Shown here: piece by piece, positions 26,438-36,296 of the stretch
How positions within the stretch are numbered: position 1 is the first letter of the stretch
How the letters are laid out: each line of letters begins with the position of its first letter
From: Streptomyces sp. NBC_01485
Lineage (GTDB): Bacteria; Actinomycetota; Actinomycetes; Streptomycetales; Streptomycetaceae
Assembly (NCBI RefSeq): GCF_036227125.1
Contig: NZ_CP109435.1
Location: 1,116,001-1,180,000 of the forward strand
Length of the DNA: 64,000 nucleotides
Direction: 5' to 3'
Position numbers and translations under genes: made by a program
Notes under the pieces: model-generated
What the model was told of the DNA's origin: nothing
Database searches by the model: none
Seen by the model: the letters and a program-made list of their open reading frames with translations, nothing else

Positions 26438-27298
26438 ATGCAACACGGTCCCGCGGTACGCCGCCGAAAGCTGGGCGCCGAACTGCGCACGCTGCGCTCC
26501 CGGGCGGGCCTCACGAGCGGTGAGGCGGCCCGGCTGGTGGGCTGGCACCAGTCCAAGGTGAGCCGTATCGAGACCGGCACCAGTGGATCGAAACCGGCCG
26601 ATGTGCGGTTACTCCTCGACGCCTACGGAGTGGCCGATCCGCATCTGCGGGAACTGATGCTGGCGCTGGCGGGCGCCGAGGGCAGCGGCGGCCGGGACCA
26701 CTGGTGGCACGCCTACCGCGGGGTGCTGCCGCCCGCCTACCGGGACTTCATCAGCCTGGAGTCGCAGGCGAGCGCGATGCGCACCCTGGAGACGACCGTG
26801 GTCCCGGGCCTGTTGCAGACGCCCGAGTACGCGCGCGCGGTGACCAGGGCGGCCGTGGAGGGCATCGACGAGGCGCAGCTCGACACCCTGGTGGAGGTGC
26901 GGATGGCCCGCCAGGACGTGCTGCGCGGCCGGCCGCCGCTGGAGCTGTGCGCGGTGCTGGACGAGGCGGTGCTGCGGCGGGAGGTGGGCGGGCCCGAGGT
27001 GATGGCGCGGCAGCTCGGCCGGCTCGTGGAGGCCGCCCGGCTGCCCCAAGTGCGGCTCCAGGTGCTGCCGTTCGCCGCCGGGGCACATATCGGGATGACC
27101 GGCCCTTTCGTTATCTTCTCGTTTTCGCGCACTTCTGATCTGGACGTGGTTGTTCTAGACCACTTGATGAGTAGCCTCTATCTCGAACGGAAAGAAGACC
27201 TCCAGGCCTACACCGAGGCCTTCAACGCCCTTCGGGCGCAAGCCCTTTCGCCCGGGGACTCATCGGAATACATCGCCGCGCTGGCAGGCGGCGCATAA
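26438..27298 (+). CDS. XRE-family regulator with DUF5753 domain (WhiJ-like)
   Basis: A 286-residue protein with an N-terminal helix-turn-helix (residues 10-65, RLVGWHQSKVSRIETG) and a C-terminal DUF5753 ligand-like domain (about 100-280, VPGLLQTPEYARAV, LPFAAGAHIGMTGPF). It starts at ATG 26438 behind AGGAGT. Together with the DUF397 gene 9 nt downstream and the divergent ATPase it forms the repeated Streptomyces module exemplified by whiJ, linked to developmental control. Lower-GC codons appear near residues 220-245. Confidence 0.9.
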   Translation: MQHGPAVRRRKLGAELRTLRSRAGLTSGEAARLVGWHQSKVSRIETGTSGSKPADVRLLLDAYGVADPHLRELMLALAGAEGSGGRDHWWHAYRGVLPPAYRDFISLESQASAMRTLETTVVPGLLQTPEYARAVTRAAVEGIDEAQLDTLVEVRMARQDVLRGRPPLELCAVLDEAVLRREVGGPEVMARQLGRLVEAARLPQVRLQVLPFAAGAHIGMTGPFVIFSFSRTSDLDVVVLDHLMSSLYLERKEDLQAYTEAFNALRAQALSPGDSSEYIAALAGGA

Positions 27299-27307
27299 GG
27301 AGGCACC

Positions 27308-27541
27308 ATGTCCGCAGCACCGCGGAACGTACCTTCCCGTACCGATCCCGACGCTCTCCCGCCGATGCGGTGGCTGCGCAGCAGCTACAGCACGGGAGCG
27401 AACAACTGCGTCGAGACCGCCCGGCCGGCCGCCGGCCCCTGGGCCGGTCTGCTCGCCGTACGCGACTCCAAGGACCCGGCCGGACCCGCCCTGCTCTTCT
27501 CCCCCGAGAGCTGGACGGGCTTCACGACCGCGTTCCACTGA
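27308..27541 (+). CDS. DUF397 small protein
   Basis: A 77-residue DUF397 protein with the signature WLRSSYSTGANNCVE, then LLAVRDSKDPAGPALLFSPESWTGF. These small acidic proteins are encoded directly after DUF5753/XRE regulators and are thought to modulate them. It starts at ATG 27308, with AAGGAGG upstream overlapping the end of the XRE gene. Confidence 0.92.
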   Translation: MSAAPRNVPSRTDPDALPPMRWLRSSYSTGANNCVETARPAAGPWAGLLAVRDSKDPAGPALLFSPESWTGFTTAFH

Positions 27542-27618
27542 GCACACCGCGCAACTGAGCACACCGCAGCAGTCGGCACGCAGTGCTCAGCGGCGACCCA
27601 CGGCCGTGTCACGCCGAC

Positions 27619-28746
27619 TCATGGTCGGGTCTCGTCGATCACCCGTACAGCGCGTTCCAGCTCGGCCCCGGAGAGGTCCGCGCGGGCGGTCAGCCTGAGG
27701 CGTGAGATGCCGTCGGGCACGGAGGGAGGACGGAAGCAGCCCACGGCCAGGCCTGCCGACCGGCAGTCCGCCGCCCACCGCACGGCCGTCTCCGGGGACG
27801 GCGCCCGCACGGAGACGACCGCGGCGTCCGGACGCACCGCTTCCAGACCCGCGGCCGTCAGCCGTGCGTACAGCTCGCCCGCCACCGCACGCGCGCGCGG
27901 CGCGCGCTGCGGCTCCGCGCGCAGCAGCCTGAGGGCGGCCAGCGCCGCGCCCGCCGCCGCCGGGGCCAGACCGGTGTCGAAGATGAACGTCCGCGCCGCG
28001 TTGACCAGGTGGTCGATCACGCGCGCGGGGCCCAGCACGGCGCCGCCCTGGCTGCCGAGCGACTTCGACAGCGTGACCGTGACGACGACGTCGTCGGCGC
28101 CCGCGAGACCCGCCGCGTACGGCGCGCCCTGTCCGCCGTCCCCGAGCACGCCGAGCCCGTGGGCGTCGTCGACGACCAGTCCGGCGCCGTACGCCCGGCA
28201 GGCGGCCGCGAGGGCGGCCAGCGGGGCGGCGTCGCCGTCGACCGAGAAGACCGTGTCGGAGACGGCCACGGCCGGGCCGTCGTGCGTGCCGAGCGCCTTG
28301 CGCACGGCGTCCGGGTCGGCGTGCCCGACGACCTGGGTGGTGCCGCGGGCCAGCCGGCAGCCGTCGATGAGCGAGGCGTGGTTGCCCGCGTCGGAGACGA
28401 TCAGCGAGCCGTGCGGGGCGAGCGCGGTGACCGCGGCGAGGTTGGCCGCGTACCCGGAGGAGAAGACGAGGGCCGCCTCGAACCCGCAGCGCTCCGCGAG
28501 TTCCCGCTCCAGTTCGGCGTGCAGCTCGGTGGTGCCGGTGACGAGCCGGGAGCCGGTCGCGCCCCCGCCCCAGGTCCGGGCCGCCGCCGCGGCGCCCGCC
28601 ACGACCTCGGGATGCCGGGCCAGGCCCAGGTAGTCGTTGCTCGCGAGGTCGAGGAGCGGCGAGTCGGCCGGGCGGGGCCGCAGCGTCCGTACGAGTCCGG
28701 CCCGGCGGCGCAGCTCCGCCTGCTCGTCGATCCAGCCGAACGCCAT
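27619..28746 (-). CDS. bioF: 8-amino-7-oxononanoate synthase
   Basis: A 375-residue PLP enzyme of the alpha-oxoamine synthase family that condenses a pimeloyl thioester with alanine in biotin synthesis. SNDYLGLARHP (about residue 36), GGGATGSRLVTGTTELHAELE (in two parts, about 60), DDAHGLGVLG (about 195) and the Schiff-base lysine in TLSKSLGSQGG (about 229) are visible. It is divergent from bioBAD with about 154 nt between starts, which is unusual compared with a single operon and suggests shared control. Confidence 0.93.
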   Translation of the reverse strand: MAFGWIDEQAELRRRAGLVRTLRPRPADSPLLDLASNDYLGLARHPEVVAGAAAAARTWGGGATGSRLVTGTTELHAELERELAERCGFEAALVFSSGYAANLAAVTALAPHGSLIVSDAGNHASLIDGCRLARGTTQVVGHADPDAVRKALGTHDGPAVAVSDTVFSVDGDAAPLAALAAACRAYGAGLVVDDAHGLGVLGDGGQGAPYAAGLAGADDVVVTVTLSKSLGSQGGAVLGPARVIDHLVNAARTFIFDTGLAPAAAGAALAALRLLRAEPQRAPRARAVAGELYARLTAAGLEAVRPDAAVVSVRAPSPETAVRWAADCRSAGLAVGCFRPPSVPDGISRLRLTARADLSGAELERAVRVIDETRP

Positions 28747-28775
28747 GGGTCCTCCGGGGCTTTTGGCTTTGTAGG

Positions 28776-28882
28776 TAGCGGACAGACACTAGCGGCCCGG
28801 CCCGCTACCCACGGTGTGGCAATACCCACACGTCGAAGCGGGTGTGTTGTGCGATCCCTACCTTGGCCCGAAGCGGGTGTGT
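28776..28882. promoter_or_regulatory. repeat-rich divergent bioF/bioB control region
   Basis: The gap between bioF and bioB contains TAGCGG-N6-CCGCTA (28790-28807, extra TAGCGG at 28776), GTGTGG-N6-CCACAC (28814-28831) and two exact copies of CGAAGCGGGTGTGT (28834-28847 and 28869-28882, 35 bp apart). These lie where promoters for both directions must be, so one or more probably bind a biotin regulator. Which protein binds is not visible here. Confidence 0.5.
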
Positions 28883-28900
28883 AGGACAGGATCGGCTCTC

Positions 28901-30196
28901 ATGGACCTGCTGAACACGCTGGTGGACAAGGGGCTTCGGCGCGAGCTGCCGACCCGCGAGGAAGCTCTGGCCGTCCTGGCCACCTCCGACGACGACGTGC
29001 TGGACGTGGTGGCCGCGGCCGGGAAGGTGCGCCGGCACTGGTTCGGGCGACGGGTGAAACTCAACTACCTCGTCAACCTCAAGTCGGGGCTGTGCCCCGA
29101 GGACTGCTCCTACTGCTCCCAGCGGCTCGGCTCCACCGCCGGGATCCTCAAGTACACCTGGCTCAAGCCCGACGAGGCCTCCCAGGCCGCCGCGGCGGGG
29201 CTCGCGGGCGGGGCCAAGCGGGTGTGCCTGGTGGCGTCCGGGCGCGGTCCGACGGACCGGGACGTGGACCGGGTCGCGGGCACCATCAAGGCGATCAAGG
29301 AGCAGAACGAGGGCGTCGAGGTCTGCGCCTGTCTGGGCCTGCTCTCCGACGGCCAGGCCGAGCGGCTGCGCGAGGCGGGCGCGGACGCCTACAACCACAA
29401 CCTGAACACGTCCGAGTCGACGTACGGGGAGATCACGACCACGCACACGTACGCCGACCGGGTGGACACGGTGCAGAAGGCGCACGCGGCGGGTCTGTCG
29501 GCGTGCTCGGGTCTGATCGCCGGCATGGGCGAGACGGACGAGGACCTCGTCGACGTGGTCTTCTCGCTGCGCGCGCTGGACCCCGACTCGGTTCCGGTCA
29601 ACTTCCTCATCCCGGTCGAGGGCACCCCGCTGGCCAAGGAGTGGAACCTCACCCCGCAGCGCTGTCTGCGGATCCTGGCGATGGTCCGGTTCGTCTGCCC
29701 GGACGTCGAGGTGCGCATCGCGGGCGGCCGTGAGGTCCATCTGCGCAGCATGCAGCCGCTCGCCCTGAACCTGGCCAACTCGATCTTCCTCGGCGACTAC
29801 CTCACGACCGAGGGCCAGGCGGGCAAGGCCGACCTGGAGATGATCGCGGACGCCGGGTTCGAGGTGGAGGGCGCGGGCGAGATCACGCTGCCGCAGCACC
29901 GGGTGACGGCGGGCGGGGGCTGCGGGTCCCACGGGGCCGGCGGGTGCGGGTCCCAGGAGGCGGGGGGCGAGGCCGGGGGCTGCGGCTCGCACGAGGGCGG
30001 CGGGTGCGGCTCGCACGAGGGCGGCGGGTGCGGCTCGCACGAGGGCGGCGGTGTGTGCGGTTCCGCGCCGACGGCGGCGCCGGCCGGCGCGCCGACGGCC
30101 GTGCCCACGGCCGTTCCGGCGGTCAACGAGGCCCGGACCGACCTGGTCGCCGTGCGCCGCCGTGGCGCCGGTACCGATCTCGCGCCCAATGCCTGA
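28901..30196 (+). CDS. bioB: biotin synthase with Cys/His-rich C-terminal repeats
   Basis: A 431-residue radical SAM enzyme that inserts sulfur into dethiobiotin. The 4Fe-4S motif is CPEDCSYC (residues 65-72), followed by YNHNLNTSE (about 164), the second-cluster cysteines in this region, and [12 protein letters not shown] (about 233). The catalytic part ends near residue 335. A tail of about 50 residues follows with repeated GGCGSHE (six Cys and four His in regular spacing), then an alanine/proline linker and a basic end. The tail is encoded by a 24-bp DNA repeat. The tail could store iron or hold another metal; this is inference. Confidence 0.94.
   Translation: MDLLNTLVDKGLRRELPTREEALAVLATSDDDVLDVVAAAGKVRRHWFGRRVKLNYLVNLKSGLCPEDCSYCSQRLGSTAGILKYTWLKPDEASQAAAAGLAGGAKRVCLVASGRGPTDRDVDRVAGTIKAIKEQNEGVEVCACLGLLSDGQAERLREAGADAYNHNLNTSESTYGEITTTHTYADRVDTVQKAHAAGLSACSGLIAGMGETDEDLVDVVFSLRALDPDSVPVNFLIPVEGTPLAKEWNLTPQRCLRILAMVRFVCPDVEVRIAGGREVHLRSMQPLALNLANSIFLGDYLTTEGQAGKADLEMIADAGFEVEGAGEITLPQHRVTAGGGCGSHGAGGCGSQEAGGEAGGCGSHEGGGCGSHEGGGCGSHEGGGVCGSAPTAAPAGAPTAVPTAVPAVNEARTDLVAVRRRGAGTDLAPNA
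29981..30052. repeat. 24-bp tandem repeat in the bioB tail
   Basis: Three near-identical 24-bp units starting TGCGGCTCGCACGAGG (29981, 30005, 30029), with more diverged copies upstream from about 29,920. In-frame, each unit encodes CGSHEGGG. Confidence 0.9.
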
Positions 30197-31475
30197 ACCG
30201 GGGCTGCCGGTTCCCGAGCTGCTGGAGCTCGACCGGCGGCATGTGTGGCATCCGTACGGGCCGATGCCCGGCCGGGCGGACCCGCTCGTCGTGGAGTCGG
30301 CGAGCGGGGTGCGGCTGCGGCTCGCGGACGGCTCGGGCGAGCTGGTCGACGGGATGGCGTCCTGGTGGTCGGCGATCCACGGCTACAACCACCCGGTGCT
30401 GAACGAGGCCGCGCGGGAGCAGTTGGGCCGGATGAGCCACGTCATGTTCGGCGGGCTCACGCACGAGCCCGCCGTACGCCTGGCGAAGCTCCTTGTCGAC
30501 ATGTCGCCCGACGGCCTGGAGCACGTCTTCCTCGCCGACTCGGGTTCGGTGTCGGTCGAGGTCGCGGTGAAGATGTGCCTGCAGTACTGGCGTTCGCTGG
30601 GCCGGCCGGCCAAGCAGCGGCTGCTGACCTGGCGCGGGGGCTACCACGGGGACACCTGGCAGCCTATGTCCGTGTGCGACCCCGAGGGCGGGATGCACGA
30701 CCTGTGGACCGGGGTGCTGCCCCGGCAGGTCTTCGTCGACGCGCCGCCGGCCGAGTACGAGGAGGCGTACGCCGACGAACTGCGCGCGGCGATCGAGCGG
30801 CACGCGGACGAACTGGCCGCGGTGATCGTGGAGCCGGTGGTGCAGGGCGCGGGCGGGATGCGGTTCCACTCCCCCGCGTATCTGCGGGTGCTGCGCGAGG
30901 CGTGCGACGCGCACGACGTGCTGCTGGTGTTCGACGAGATCGCGACCGGGTTCGGGCGTACGGGCGCGCTGTTCGCGGCGGAGCACGCGGCGGTGACGCC
31001 GGACGTGATGTGCGTCGGCAAGGCGCTGACCGGCGGCTATCTCACGATGGCGGCGGCCCTGTGCACCTCCCGGGTGGCCGACGGGATCTCGCGCGGCGAG
31101 GTGCCGGTGCTGGCACACGGCCCGACGTTCATGGGCAACCCGCTCGCCGCCGCCGTCGCCTGCGCCTCGATCGAGCTGCTGCTCGGGCAGGACTGGCTCG
31201 CGGAGGTCAAGCGGATCGAGGCGGGTCTGCGGGACGGGCTGGCCGCCGCTGCCGAGATCCCGGGCGTCAAGGACGTCCGTGTCCTGGGCGCCATCGGAGT
31301 CGTGCAGCTCGACCACGCCGTCGACATGAGGGCGGCCACCGAGGCGGCCGTGCGGGAGGGCGTCTGGCTGCGGCCGTTCCGCGATCTGGTGTACACGATG
31401 CCGCCGTACGTCACCGGTGACCTGGACGTGGCACGGATCGCGCGCGCGGTGTGCGCGGCGGCCCGGGAGGGATGA
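30189..31475 (+). CDS. bioA: adenosylmethionine-8-amino-7-oxononanoate aminotransferase
   Basis: A 428-residue class III PLP aminotransferase that uses SAM as amino donor in biotin synthesis. Family marks are [10 protein letters not shown] (about residue 16), [16 protein letters not shown] (about 53), [12 protein letters not shown] (about 83) and the Schiff-base lysine in [10 protein letters not shown] (about 277). It starts at ATG 30189 inside the bioB end (8-nt overlap) and shares coupling with bioD. Confidence 0.95.
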   Translation: MPEPGLPVPELLELDRRHVWHPYGPMPGRADPLVVESASGVRLRLADGSGELVDGMASWWSAIHGYNHPVLNEAAREQLGRMSHVMFGGLTHEPAVRLAKLLVDMSPDGLEHVFLADSGSVSVEVAVKMCLQYWRSLGRPAKQRLLTWRGGYHGDTWQPMSVCDPEGGMHDLWTGVLPRQVFVDAPPAEYEEAYADELRAAIERHADELAAVIVEPVVQGAGGMRFHSPAYLRVLREACDAHDVLLVFDEIATGFGRTGALFAAEHAAVTPDVMCVGKALTGGYLTMAAALCTSRVADGISRGEVPVLAHGPTFMGNPLAAAVACASIELLLGQDWLAEVKRIEAGLRDGLAAAAEIPGVKDVRVLGAIGVVQLDHAVDMRAATEAAVREGVWLRPFRDLVYTMPPYVTGDLDVARIARAVCAAAREG

Positions 31476-31477
31476 GC

Positions 31478-32200
31478 ATGCCGATCCTGGTGATCACGGG
31501 GACGGGCACGGAGGTCGGCAAGACCGTCACGACGGCCGCGGTCGCGGCGTCGGCGCTGGCGGCGGGCCGCTCGGTGGCCGTGCTGAAGCCCGCGCAGACC
31601 GGCGTACGGCCCGGCGAGCCCGGCGACGCCGACGAGGTGGCGCGGCTCGCGGGCCCGCTGACCACGGCCGAACTCGCCCGCTACCCGGAGCCGTTGGCCC
31701 CGGCTACGGCGGCGCGCAGGGCGGGCCTCGCACCGGTTCGGCCGTACGAGGTGGTCGAGGCGGCCCGGAAACTGGCGACGGACCACGACCTGGTGCTCGT
31801 CGAGGGCGCGGGCGGTCTGCTCGTACGGTTCGACGAGGCGGGCGGGACGCTGGCCGACGCGGCGCAGTCGCTGCGGGCGCCGGTGCTGGTCGTGGCGTCG
31901 GCGGGACTCGGCACCCTGAACACGACGGAACTGACGACCCGTGAACTCCGTTCCCGGAACGTCGAGTTGCTCGGTGTCGTCATCGGAAGCTGGCCCGACT
32001 CCCCCGACCTGGCGTCCCGTTGCAACGTGGTGGACCTGCCGACGGTGTCCGGGGCACCCCTGCTGGGGGCCCTGCCCTCGGGCGCGGGCACGCTCGCACC
32101 CGCCGACTTCCGTACGGCGGCCCCCAGTTGGCTGGCTCCGCGGCTGGACGGGACGTGGGAGGCGGAGGCGTTCCGGGAGCGGGCCGGGTCGGGCGGCTAA
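31478..32200 (+). CDS. bioD: dethiobiotin synthetase
   Basis: A 240-residue ATP-dependent carboxylase forming the ureido ring of dethiobiotin. The P-loop [12 protein letters not shown] is at residues 5-16, the substrate segment KPAQTG at about 37, and VEGAGGLLV at about 108. The ATG at 31478 has GGGAGGG six bases upstream; an ATG at 31472 overlapping the bioA stop is the alternative. Its TAA overlaps the stop of the convergent LuxR gene. Confidence 0.94.
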   Translation: MPILVITGTGTEVGKTVTTAAVAASALAAGRSVAVLKPAQTGVRPGEPGDADEVARLAGPLTTAELARYPEPLAPATAARRAGLAPVRPYEVVEAARKLATDHDLVLVEGAGGLLVRFDEAGGTLADAAQSLRAPVLVVASAGLGTLNTTELTTRELRSRNVELLGVVIGSWPDSPDLASRCNVVDLPTVSGAPLLGALPSGAGTLAPADFRTAAPSWLAPRLDGTWEAEAFRERAGSGG

Positions 32201-34524
32201 CCGTCTTCGGCGTCCGCGAGCAGGCGTACGAGTTCGATCCGGGAGCGGATGTCGAGGCGGGTGAAGACGCCTCGTAGGTGATGGTCGATGGTGCGGGGGC
32301 TGAGGGCGAGGCGGGCGGCGATCTCACGGTTCGTGGCGCCGTCGGCGGCCATGCGGGCGACCAGGAGTTGCTGGGCGGTCAGCTCGGTCGTCGGGCGTCG
32401 GCCCGCGTGGGCCGGGGTGGCGGGGGCGCCGAGCGCGCGGAGTTCGGCGCGGGCCGCCTCGGCGCAGTGCGGGGCGCCGAAGGAGTCGAACGCCTCCAGG
32501 GCGCTGTGCAGCCGGTCGCGGGCCTCGGCGCGCAGGCGCAGTCTGCGCAGGGCGCTGCCGAACAGCAGCTCCGTGCGGGCGCGTTCGAAGGCGCGGGTGC
32601 CTTCGGCGTGCAGGTCGAGGGCCGTGCGGTAGTGGTCGAGGGCGTCGGCCCCCGGGGTGAGCAGGCCCCGGCAGCGGGCGCTGAGGGCGAGCTCGTCGGG
32701 GCTGCGCACGGCGCGGGCCCAGCGCTCGTAGTCGGCGTGCGCGGCGCGGGCGATCCGGGTGTCGCCGGTGCGGGCGGCCGCCTCGACGTAGTGCGGGGTG
32801 GCGAGGTGGCGGATGGCCCGGTGGCCGTGGCCGGGGCCGGAGGCGGCGAGGGCGCGCAGCCGGGTCGCGGCGGCGGCGTAGCGGCCGTGGCCGAGGTCGA
32901 GGAAGGCGAGGGCCCACTGCGCGAGGGCGGCGGGCAGGCCCAGTCCGTGGGCGAGAGCGTACGAGCGGGCGGCCGCGGCCCGCTCCCGGCACAGGTCGTC
33001 GTCGCCGGTGAGCGCGGCGAACATCGCGAGGGCTGCCTGCAGATGGCAGGCGCCGTTGTCCTGGCCGGTGGCGTACGCCTGTCGCTGGGCGTCCAGCGCG
33101 GCGGCCTCGGCGGCGCGCGGGCGGCCGGTCCAGAAGTCGGTGTAGGCATGGAACTCCATGGCCTGGGACACGGCGGCGACGTGGCCCCGGGCGCGGGCGG
33201 CGGCGGCCGCGCGGACGGTGGCGGTCGCGGCGCGGTGGTGGTCGCCGAGCAGCAGGGCGGCGATGCCCGCGTGCACGAGCAGGGTGGGGTCACCACCCGG
33301 CCCGCACCGCCCGGCGGTCGCCTCCAGCAGGTCGCGCGCGTCCTCGTACCGCCCCTCGACAGCGGCGACGATCCCACCCGACACCCCCGGCGGATCGACC
33401 CCCGACCGCCGTGCGACCCACACCACTTCACGACACAGCGGCAGGTCACCGGTGTAGACGGCGGCTTCGGCGGCGCGGGCCAGGAGATGGGTGGAGGGGT
33501 CGTCCGTCGAGACGAAGGGCACGGCGCCGCCCGTCCCGTCGGGGTCGCGGTCGGCGTCGGGGTCGGGGGCCATGGCCGGGACGAGAACGGCCAGGCTGTC
33601 GACACCGCCGTCCTGCGCCTGTGCCCGCGTGCCAGGCGTGGCCCCCTGTCCGGGACCCCGCGCCGCGCCTGCCAGCAAGGCGTCGAAGGCCTCCGTCGCG
33701 TTGCCCGTGCGCAGGGCGAGGATGCCGGTGAGGGCGTCGGTGTTCGTGCGGGCGGCGAGGGTGCGGGAACGGTCGCCGTCGCCTGAGTGCCAGGCGTCGG
33801 TCGCCGCGTGGGCGAGGAGCCGGGACTGTTCGCGCGGGTCGGTGCAGAGCGCGGCGGCGCGTTCGGCGAGGGCGCCCGAGAGGGCCGGGTCACCGGCGGC
33901 GCGGGCCTGAGTGGCCGCCGCCGTCAGTTCCGCGGCGAGCCGCCCGCTGGGGCCGAGCGCGCCCGCGCCCCGGTGCCAGGACCGCCGGGGCGTCTCCGCC
34001 GGGCCGTGCAGGACGCGGGCGAGGAGTCGGTGGACGTCGCGCCGGTCGGCCGGGGCGGCCGTCTCGTACGCGGCGATCCGGGTCCAGGCGTCGCGGAAGC
34101 CGACCCCGCCGGCCGTGGCGTAGGCGAGGCCGGCCGCCTCGGCCGCGTCCAGGGGCCGGGTGTCGAGACGGGCGGCGGCCACCGCGCGCAGGAACGCGTG
34201 GGTGGCCACCGGGTACTGGTCGGCGGCAGCCAGCAGGAGCAGCAGCCGGGTGTCCTCCGGCAGGGCGCGGATCTCCCTACGGCAGCCGCGCAGCAGGGCG
34301 GGGGCGAGGTCGGCGGGTTCGGTCGGCAGCGGGTCGAGGCCGGCCGCCTGCCGTCCGGTCAGCCGTGCCGCGAGTTCGGCGGCGGCGCGCGGGTCGCCGT
34401 ATACGAGACGCAGCACGCGCACGCCGACGCCGTCCGGCAGCTCCGCGGCCGGGCGCGGCCCTGTGTCCGGGGGCGTCGGTGGCGAAGTGCGGTCAAGAGG
34501 TGGGGGGTTCACCGGTGTCACCAC
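32197..34524 (-). CDS. large LuxR-family regulator lacking the ATPase domain
   Basis: A 775-residue protein with a C-terminal LuxR/NarL helix-turn-helix (about 708-770, [22 protein letters not shown], in two parts, then [16 protein letters not shown]). The rest is alanine-rich helical sequence of TPR-like character (about 170-690). The first 130 residues resemble the part of LAL regulators that follows the P-loop ATPase, but no P-loop is present, so it looks like a LAL protein without its ATPase. The start is GTG at 34524 without a clear ribosome site. Its stop overlaps that of bioD. Confidence 0.8.
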   Translation of the reverse strand: MVTPVNPPPLDRTSPPTPPDTGPRPAAELPDGVGVRVLRLVYGDPRAAAELAARLTGRQAAGLDPLPTEPADLAPALLRGCRREIRALPEDTRLLLLLAAADQYPVATHAFLRAVAAARLDTRPLDAAEAAGLAYATAGGVGFRDAWTRIAAYETAAPADRRDVHRLLARVLHGPAETPRRSWHRGAGALGPSGRLAAELTAAATQARAAGDPALSGALAERAAALCTDPREQSRLLAHAATDAWHSGDGDRSRTLAARTNTDALTGILALRTGNATEAFDALLAGAARGPGQGATPGTRAQAQDGGVDSLAVLVPAMAPDPDADRDPDGTGGAVPFVSTDDPSTHLLARAAEAAVYTGDLPLCREVVWVARRSGVDPPGVSGGIVAAVEGRYEDARDLLEATAGRCGPGGDPTLLVHAGIAALLLGDHHRAATATVRAAAAARARGHVAAVSQAMEFHAYTDFWTGRPRAAEAAALDAQRQAYATGQDNGACHLQAALAMFAALTGDDDLCRERAAAARSYALAHGLGLPAALAQWALAFLDLGHGRYAAAATRLRALAASGPGHGHRAIRHLATPHYVEAAARTGDTRIARAAHADYERWARAVRSPDELALSARCRGLLTPGADALDHYRTALDLHAEGTRAFERARTELLFGSALRRLRLRAEARDRLHSALEAFDSFGAPHCAEAARAELRALGAPATPAHAGRRPTTELTAQQLLVARMAADGATNREIAARLALSPRTIDHHLRGVFTRLDIRSRIELVRLLADAEDG

Positions 34525-34638
34525 ACAACTGACGTTACTGGCGAGTTACTTGAACCGTAAAGACCGGCGATATCACCGATGCGGCGCGCGTAGACCCGCC
34601 GGACACTCCTGGCAACCCCACACGTTTCAGGAGGCATC

Positions 34639-35325
34639 ATGCAGCGCCACAAGCGTCGCATCGCCGCGACCCTCTCGGCCGCGGTCTCTTCGATCCTGCT
34701 GTCACTGTCCTTCGCCGCCCCCGCAGCCCACGCGGCGACCCACGACCCGATCGTCTTCGTGCACGGCATCAGCAGCTCGTCGAGCAGTTGGGACGACTGG
34801 GTCGCCGACTTCAAGGCCGACGGCTACACCGCCGCCGAGCTCGACGCGTGGACGTACACCTGGACCCAGTCGAACGCCACCACCGCCACCCAACTGGCCA
34901 CCGAGATCCAGAAAGTGCTGGCGAGAACCGGCGCGAGCAAGGTCGACATCGTCGTCCACTCCATGGGCGCGCTGAGCTCCCGCTACTACCTCAAGAACCT
35001 CGGCGGGACGGCGTACGTCGACGACTTCGTCTCCGTCGCGGGCACCAACCACGGTACGGGGATCGCCTCGTTGTGCAGTTGGCTGTACACCTCCTGCGCC
35101 CAGATGGTCACCGGCAGCTCGTTCGTCACCGCGCTCAACGCCGGTGACGAGACCCCGGGCAGCGTGAACTACGCCGCCTACTGGTCGAACTGCGACGCCG
35201 CCATCGACCCCGACTCCTCGGCACTGCTGAGCGGAGCCACCAACGTCGGCGTCGGATGCATCTCGCACGACGAGATGAACAACGACCACGGCGTGTACCA
35301 ACAGGTGCGCGACTTCATCCAGTAA
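34639..35325 (+). CDS. secreted lipase (alpha/beta hydrolase, lipase class 2 type)
   Basis: A 228-residue exported esterase or lipase. The signal peptide (residues 1-34, [12 protein letters not shown] then a hydrophobic core and APAAHAA) precedes the fold. The oxyanion strand is [14 protein letters not shown] (about residue 39), the nucleophile lies in [14 protein letters not shown] (about 110) and the catalytic His probably in NNDHGVY (about 218). Four cysteines in the second half may form disulfides. It starts at ATG 34639 behind AGGAGG. Confidence 0.88.
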   Translation: MQRHKRRIAATLSAAVSSILLSLSFAAPAAHAATHDPIVFVHGISSSSSSWDDWVADFKADGYTAAELDAWTYTWTQSNATTATQLATEIQKVLARTGASKVDIVVHSMGALSSRYYLKNLGGTAYVDDFVSVAGTNHGTGIASLCSWLYTSCAQMVTGSSFVTALNAGDETPGSVNYAAYWSNCDAAIDPDSSALLSGATNVGVGCISHDEMNNDHGVYQQVRDFIQ

Positions 35326-35444
35326 CCCGCACGGCTGCCCCGCACGAGGGGAACAGCGAGGGTGGGTGCGACGGGCCCGTACGGGGAGAATCCCGGCAGG
35401 CCCGTCCTGCCCGAGAGGTCACGAGTTCACGAGGTCACGTCGCC

Positions 35445-35819
35445 TCACCGGCTCCACTGGCGCAGTTCCCGCGCGATGTCGGACACCGACGCCTCGCCGT
35501 TCTTCACCAACCGGGCCAGGTCGCGGACCTGTTCGGGTGAGGTGGCGACCTTCAGGCCGCTGGCGACGAGGTAGGCGTACGCGACGGCGCAGGCGAACAG
35601 GGCGTTGGAGCGCTCCAACGCGGGGACGTGGATGAGGAGTTGGAGGAGGGCCGCGGCGCGGGCCGGCGCGTCGTCGTAGACGGGGACGTCGAATATCTCG
35701 GCCCCGTGACGCGCAACGGCCGCGACGAGCGCTCCCCAGTCGGTGACCTGGGGGTCCCCCGGAGTCTTCTGTTCGGCGAGCATGAGCAGCCAGGCGAGGT
35801 CGATGCGAAGGTCGCTCAA
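35445..35819 (-). CDS. Fic/Doc-like toxin component
   Basis: A 124-residue all-helical protein downstream of an antitoxin gene, with a spacing of 4 nt. It resembles the actinobacterial proteins annotated as fic-family toxin components, with HVPALERSNALFACAVAYAYL (in two parts, about residue 77) in place of the Fic motif HPFxxGNxR. The start is TTG 35819. Without the canonical motif, AMP transfer or kinase activity is uncertain; it may act otherwise or be inactive. Confidence 0.7.
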   Translation of the reverse strand: MSDLRIDLAWLLMLAEQKTPGDPQVTDWGALVAAVARHGAEIFDVPVYDDAPARAAALLQLLIHVPALERSNALFACAVAYAYLVASGLKVATSPEQVRDLARLVKNGEASVSDIARELRQWSR

Positions 35820-35823
35820 GGGA

Positions 35824-36126
35824 TCAGCGGCGACCTTCGCTCGTACCGACCCCAGGAGTACCGGCCTCACGCGTACCGGCCTCACGGCTGTCCGCCTCGC
35901 GGACGCCGCCCTCGCGTTCCGCGCCGAACTCCTCCACGAAGACGGCCTCGTACTGCTTCATGAAATCGCTGGCGGCCTCGACGAACGTATGGCCGATTTC
36001 CCCGGCGTCCTGTCTGACCAGCTCTTCTATGTAGCGGTTGACACTCATGCCGCGGGCCGTGGCGCGCTCGCGGGCGGCCCGGGCCGTGCCCTCGTCGACG
36101 CGTACGTTCAGCTGGGTCTTCGCCAT
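35824..36126 (-). CDS. antitoxin-like DNA-binding protein
   Basis: A 100-residue protein with an N-terminal ribbon-helix-helix-like region (MAKTQLNVRVDEGTARAARERA in two parts, then GMSVNRYIEELVRQD), and a helical middle (FVEAASDFMKQYEAVFVEEFG) likely to wrap the toxin. The tail contains repeated REAGT sequence. It precedes the toxin gene by 4 nt, the usual order for type II modules, and probably represses the pair. Confidence 0.8.
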   Translation of the reverse strand: MAKTQLNVRVDEGTARAARERATARGMSVNRYIEELVRQDAGEIGHTFVEAASDFMKQYEAVFVEEFGAEREGGVREADSREAGTREAGTPGVGTSEGRR

Positions 36127-36296
36127 ACCTCGACGCTAGCGCCGGGATGCTAGCAGCGGCAAGGGCGGACGGGAATCGAAAAGGGATGCGCGGTGTGCGC
36201 CCGGTCACACTACGCTCGGCCGGGCAGGGTCATCGGAACGTGGCCGGCAAGTCGTCGGTACGTGGTCGGCCCATCCGCTCGAGCGAGGAGGCAGCC

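Noticed and set aside
29920..30052. CRISPR-like repeat array
   Set aside because: The 24-bp units are contiguous without spacers, in frame, and inside bioB.
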